Source: Nitrospinota bacterium
GTDB taxonomy: Bacteria > Nitrospirota > Nitrospiria > Nitrospirales > UBA8639
Direction of reading: 5' to 3'
Assembly: GCA_022561525.1 (NCBI GenBank)
Contig: JADFRB010000108.1
Span: 1-6,820, forward strand
Length of the DNA: 6,820 bases
Shown here: in pieces, positions 6,294-6,820 of the stretch
How the letters are laid out: every line of letters begins with the position of its first letter
Numbering within the stretch: the stretch's first letter is position 1
The notes under the pieces: generated by a model
Databases searched by the model: none
The model's input: the letters and a program-made list of their open reading frames with translations, nothing else
What the model was told of the DNA's origin: nothing
Made by a program: the position numbers and the translations under genes

Positions 6294-6331
6294 CCCCTCT
6301 CCCCATTGGGGAGAGGGTTAGGGTGAGGGGG
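6294..6331. repeat. REP-like palindromic element
   Basis: A perfect 10-bp inverted repeat, CCCTCTCCCC (6295-6304) and GGGGAGAGGG (6308-6317), has loop ATT. It is followed by the G-rich arm TTAGGGTGAGGGGG (6318-6331). The arrangement of hairpin plus GGGTGAGGGG tail is that of widespread extragenic palindromes mobilised by RAYT (TnpA-REP) transposases. Only one copy is present in this window and no RAYT gene is seen, so the repeat nature rests on recognition of the motif. It sits in the 53-base gap between the methyltransferase-like tail and the DsbA-like gene and could act as a transcript-processing or attenuation hairpin. Confidence 0.75.
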
Positions 6332-6335
6332 CCTC

Positions 6336-6515
6336 TTACGATTTCTGAGTAATTATGACGTGTTCTTTGGAATTCGGGACTGCATGAATCTCACTTTTGC
6401 CAAACCCGGCATTGCGGAACATCATGTCTAATTCCTTGCTTTTGCTATTCGCGAAAGTAACCCTTGATGCAGGCATGGGCACATGACCGCGGAAAAAATA
6501 GCCGATCCGCTCCAT
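6336..6515 (-). pseudogene. methyltransferase-like C-terminal remnant (59 codons)
   Basis: A short open frame on the minus strand from ATG 6515 to TAA 6336. It has protein-like composition: MERIGYFFRGHVPMP, then a segment ELDMMFRNAGFGKSEIH and a final strand HVIITQKS. The pattern of helix (LDMMFRNAGF), strand (SEIHAV) and a last strand followed by a basic end matches the C-terminal alpha-beta end of class I SAM-dependent methyltransferases. The SAM-binding core is absent. An in-frame TAA lies two codons upstream of the ATG and there is no ribosome-binding site at normal distance. It is most likely the tail of a truncated or rearranged gene, though a genuine small protein is not excluded. Family assignment is by eye only. 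Confidence 0.45.
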
Positions 6516-6760
6516 CGATTATTCTATTTTTCTTCCTGACAGCTGTTCCGTAACCGGAGGAGCATACCCTGTAATAGGTTAATCTCTTTTTTTGAGAATA
6601 TGAATAAGGGTAGTGGGCTGGCCCAATATTTTCTGGATATTACTAATAAACTTAATGATTTTAAGAAAAATTCTTACAAAAGTTTTGAATATTCTTGGTT
6701 TTTTTAATTTTTTCATTTGTCAGGGATATTCCAAAACCTGCTACTAAAACTATTGCTACA
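6516..6760. other. gene-poor stretch with very AT-rich core
   Basis: No convincing gene is seen here on either strand. The core at 6631-6720 has 16 G/C of 90 bases by hand count, against roughly half in the genes to the left. Small inverted repeats are present, such as AAGAA/TTCTT at 6664-6676 and GGGC/GCCC around 6615-6624. The stretch could hold a promoter for the putative gene at 6761, but no clean -35/-10 pair stood out. A minus-strand frame across it reads KKEINLLQGMLLRLRNSCQE before a stop near 6530; this is too short and unsupported to call. Confidence 0.45.
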
Positions 6761-6820
6761 ATGGCCCTGCTCATTTTTGGTGTAACAAATACAGTCTATG
6801 TCCAGGCATTTTACCAAACT
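6761..6820 (+). CDS. possible start of an exported-protein gene (runs off the window)
   Basis: From ATG 6761 the frame stays open to the window end and reads MALLIFGVTNTVYVQAFYQT, which resembles the hydrophobic core and AxA-like end (VQA) of a signal peptide. The frame is open upstream to 6689, adding a basic stretch (KPATKTIAT) that would suit the n-region of a signal peptide, but no ATG/GTG with a ribosome-binding site is found there. Only 20 codons are visible, so this is a weak call and the start is uncertain. Confidence 0.25.
   Translation, partial: MALLIFGVTNTVYVQAFYQT

Noticed and set aside
6294..6331. CRISPR repeat or intrinsic terminator
   Set aside because: There is a single palindrome with no spacer-repeat periodicity, and no T run follows the stem in the plus direction; a REP-like element explains the sequence better.

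Overview
This 6,820-base window comes from a Gram-negative (diderm) bacterium. It encodes an outer-membrane beta-barrel with a C-terminal aromatic signature, two Sec-exported periplasmic proteins and RND-type inner-membrane transporters. Base composition looks balanced except at the right edge. The protein set would fit Nitrospirota or a proteobacterium, but nothing here fixes the lineage.

Left block, plus strand (1-4831): the window opens inside the last three transmembrane helices of one RND/MMPL-type transporter (2-352). After a 181-base gap with two small hairpins comes a second, nearly full-length RND/MMPL transporter (534-2878). It is split by a -1 frameshift near 1457, beside a short direct repeat. 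Restoring one base gives about 781 residues and 12 helices. Its 3' end overlaps a LolA-like outer-membrane lipoprotein-sorting protein (2829-3611). That gene overlaps by GTGA a predicted outer-membrane beta-barrel protein (3608-4831). The overlaps imply one transcript and coupled translation. The three products span the envelope: inner-membrane pump, periplasmic carrier, outer-membrane barrel. I infer a module moving a hydrophobic cargo (lipid, hopanoid-like molecule or lipoprotein) toward the outer membrane. The cargo cannot be read from sequence.

Right block, minus strand (6515 down to 4937): transcription converges on the left block. From its 5' side it holds a 59-codon ORF resembling the C-terminus of a class I SAM-dependent methyltransferase, then a REP-like palindrome (6294-6331), a cytoplasmic DsbA/FrnE-like thioredoxin-fold protein with a CSWC site (6282-5641), and a secreted YceI-family lipocalin-like protein (5572-4937).

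Right edge (6516-6820): mostly non-coding and, at 6631-6720, extremely AT-rich (about 18% GC by hand count). A possible start of a secreted-protein gene runs off the end. The AT-rich stretch, the orphan methyltransferase tail and the REP-like element suggest a rearranged junction.
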